In this document: positions 62,552 through 64,000 of the stretch, in pieces
Layout of the letters: each line of letters opens with the position of its first letter
How positions within the stretch are numbered: the first letter of the stretch is position 1
Source of the DNA: Archegozetes longisetosus
Taxonomy: Eukaryota; Arthropoda; Arachnida; Sarcoptiformes; Trhypochthoniidae
Assembly (NCBI GenBank): GCA_018873245.2
Contig: JAEMBT020000002.1
Location: forward strand, 496,001 to 560,000
Length of the DNA: 64,000 bases
Direction of reading: 5' to 3'
Program-made: the position numbers and the translations under genes
The notes under the pieces: generated by a model
Told to the model about the DNA's origin: nothing
Database searches by the model: none
Seen by the model: the letters and a program-made list of their open reading frames with translations, nothing else

Positions 62552-63846
62552 ATGAAAGTTTTAATAGTTTTATCAGTAATTCTAACATTAACATATTGTA
62601 AGTCATTGCTTGAAATGAAAAATAAATTTTTAATAACCAACTATTATTTAGAGCTTCAAAAAGTTCTTTTGTTTCTAAAATTTGCTCTAAGCTCTATATG
62701 ATATTCAAATAAAAAACTTAATAGTCAATCATTATTCTGAAAGAGTGTGAAATCAATGAATTTTTTCATCTGCTAATTTCATCGAAGGTTTTGAGGATGA
62801 CATAAAAAAAACTAAAGCAAATCAAAGAACTTCCGGATCCATTTCTTTTCAATGATGGAACGCGAGTCGCGAAACCGAGCGATTGGGCTAAGCGTCGGAA
62901 CGAAATCAAAGAAATGGCTCAACACTCAAATACGGACATCTTCCGCCTCCTCCTGATCACTTAAACTCATTTTTAACCGGGAATATCCTAAAAGTCGACA
63001 TAACAGTGAATGGGACTCAGGCCTCGATTAGTGCAATGGTTGATTTGCCCTTAAATCTCACAAAACCATATCCAGTAATGATAATCGCATTATTCTCAAA
63101 CTATTCGTTCGCTAAGTACAGTTTCGCAACCATTAGTTTAGATCTCCCGAAAGTTGCCAGTGACAATAATAACCGGTCGGGAACCTTTCACGAATTATAC
63201 CCTCTCTCTGACACCGGTGCCCTCATGGCCCGGGCTTGGGGTTTTCATCAGGTCATCGATGCATTGACTTCTATGAGAGAGTTTAATATTAAGCAAATAG
63301 CAATGGCCGGACATTCTCGGTATGGAAAAGCAGCTCTTTTGGCTGGGGCTTTTGATGACCGCGTGGCTATAACTTACCCGATTTCTTCGAGTCTGAGTGG
63401 AGTCGCTAATTACAGGTTCTTTTATGAAGAGGATGGGAAGGAGGAGAAAATTGATCACGCCTATGGTTCGTTCCCATGGTGGTACACACCGCTATTTGGT
63501 CAATTTGTTCCTGGTGTCACTCGATTACCTTTTGATCAGCACGCTATCATAGCTTTGGTCGCCCCGAAAGCTGTACTTATAACAGAAGGAACTGAAGATT
63601 ATTTGACTAGTCCACAAGGCACTAGCTTCTCTTGTGGGCTGCGAAGATTGTCTATCAATATCTTGGTGTTGGGATCATATTGGTATTGCATATCGTAAAG
63701 GTGGACACTACCCAACCGATGAAGACTTCACAGCCATTATTGAGTTTGCAGACCATTATTATAATGGTTTCCATTATAATAGAAGCTTCAATGATGTTCC
63801 GTACCCTTTTGATAAAGTAGCGATTCCATGGTCAGCACCGAACTAA
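62552..63846 (+). pseudogene. CE15-type glucuronoyl esterase with signal-peptide exon (four frame breaks)
   Basis: Exon 1 62552-62597 codes for MKVLIVLSVILTLTY, a signal peptide; the 190-nt intron is phase 1; exon 2 from 62788 starts CFEDDIKK. The enzyme family splits the ester between lignin and glucuronic acid of xylan. Visible: ELPDPFLFNDGTRVAKPSDW, LYPLSDTGALMARAWGFHQV, catalytic Ser in AMAGHSRYGKAALLAGAFDD, FDQHAIIALVAPKAVL, and catalytic His in YRKGGHYPTDEDF. The frame is broken four times by single-base differences: in A8 at 62804-62811, near 62919-62930, near 63625-63640 and near 63666-63673. Everything else reads through to TAA. It is either a young pseudogene or an indel-prone assembly patch. 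Horizontal origin is inferred, as for the xylanases. Confidence 0.8.
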
Positions 63847-64000
63847 CTAATTACTAAATCTGAATAGCTATTCTCATGAATCTCACCAAATATGCTTACT
63901 TTGCTTAAATTTACACTCTTATACTTTGCGAATTGTACTTTAATGCCCAGAATTATGCTTTTATGCTGAGAAATTATGCATCATTCCCTGTAGCATTTAT
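63847..64000. other. 3' edge, no gene seen
   Basis: AT-rich downstream flank of the CE15 gene. Confidence 0.4.

Noticed and set aside
1..64000. Alternative genetic code with TGA as sense
   Set aside because: The second xylanase ends with TGA in the expected place, and several in-frame TGAs occur only in genes with other signs of decay or as single lesions.

Overview
The window is eukaryotic nuclear DNA and very AT-rich. Genes are split by short introns (about 40-160 bp, a few longer) with GT-AG borders, coding blocks are small and scattered on both strands, and there are no operons or Shine-Dalgarno sites. The protein set suggests an arthropod, most likely an acariform mite: a cysteine-rich secreted family I associate with arachnids, many short ionotropic-receptor (IR/iGluR)-like genes, FAAH2-like, phospholipase B-like, DRAM-like and F-box/LRR genes. 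Bacterial-type or microbial-type enzymes are embedded among them: two GH10 xylanases, a CE15-type glucuronoyl esterase and nitroreductases. The exact lineage cannot be fixed from sequence alone; a plant- or detritus-feeding mite is the best guess.

Layout. 0.7-1.9 kb: secreted Cys-rich protein. 3.6-10.9 kb: two tandem IR-like genes, separated by a transposon-rich stretch (CT microsatellite, mariner fragment, nested MITEs, foldback element). 11.3-14.3 kb: two tandem GH10 xylanases. 14.7-16.4 kb: F-box/LRR protein. 17.4-20.5 kb: a foldback element, an intact IR-like gene and a hAT-type MITE. 22.6-24.4 kb: an IR-like gene with a MITE in an intron. 24.8-27.8 kb: a palindrome-rich element, a FAAH2-like amidase and a mariner-type MITE abutting its stop codon. 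28.2-29.9 kb: an iGluR-like gene with a premature TGA. 32.0-33.7 kb: another IR-like gene with TGA at a conserved Cys codon. 36.1-40.8 kb: three tandem SDR genes, one intact and two decayed. 43.3 and 54.6 kb: two small secreted peptides. 44.2-46.6 kb: phospholipase B-like. 47.0-50.6 kb: three decayed nitroreductases, one carrying a signal-peptide exon and one split by a MITE. 51-52.5 kb: an internally deleted mariner and a DD37E transposase relic. 55.3-56.1 kb: DRAM/Frag1-like. 56.1-62.5 kb is nearly empty. 62.5-63.85 kb: CE15 esterase with four single-base frame breaks.

How it fits together. GH10 xylanases and a CE15 esterase act on the same substrate, glucuronoxylan cross-linked to lignin, so the window carries parts of a secreted plant-cell-wall toolkit, probably of horizontal origin. 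Each of these genes, and the best nitroreductase copy, begins with a tiny separate exon that codes for a signal peptide, which suggests a shared route of eukaryotic domestication. The IR, SDR, nitroreductase and xylanase arrays show ongoing tandem duplication and decay. Several lesions are single-base indels in short homopolymers, so assembly error must be excluded before calling them pseudogenes.
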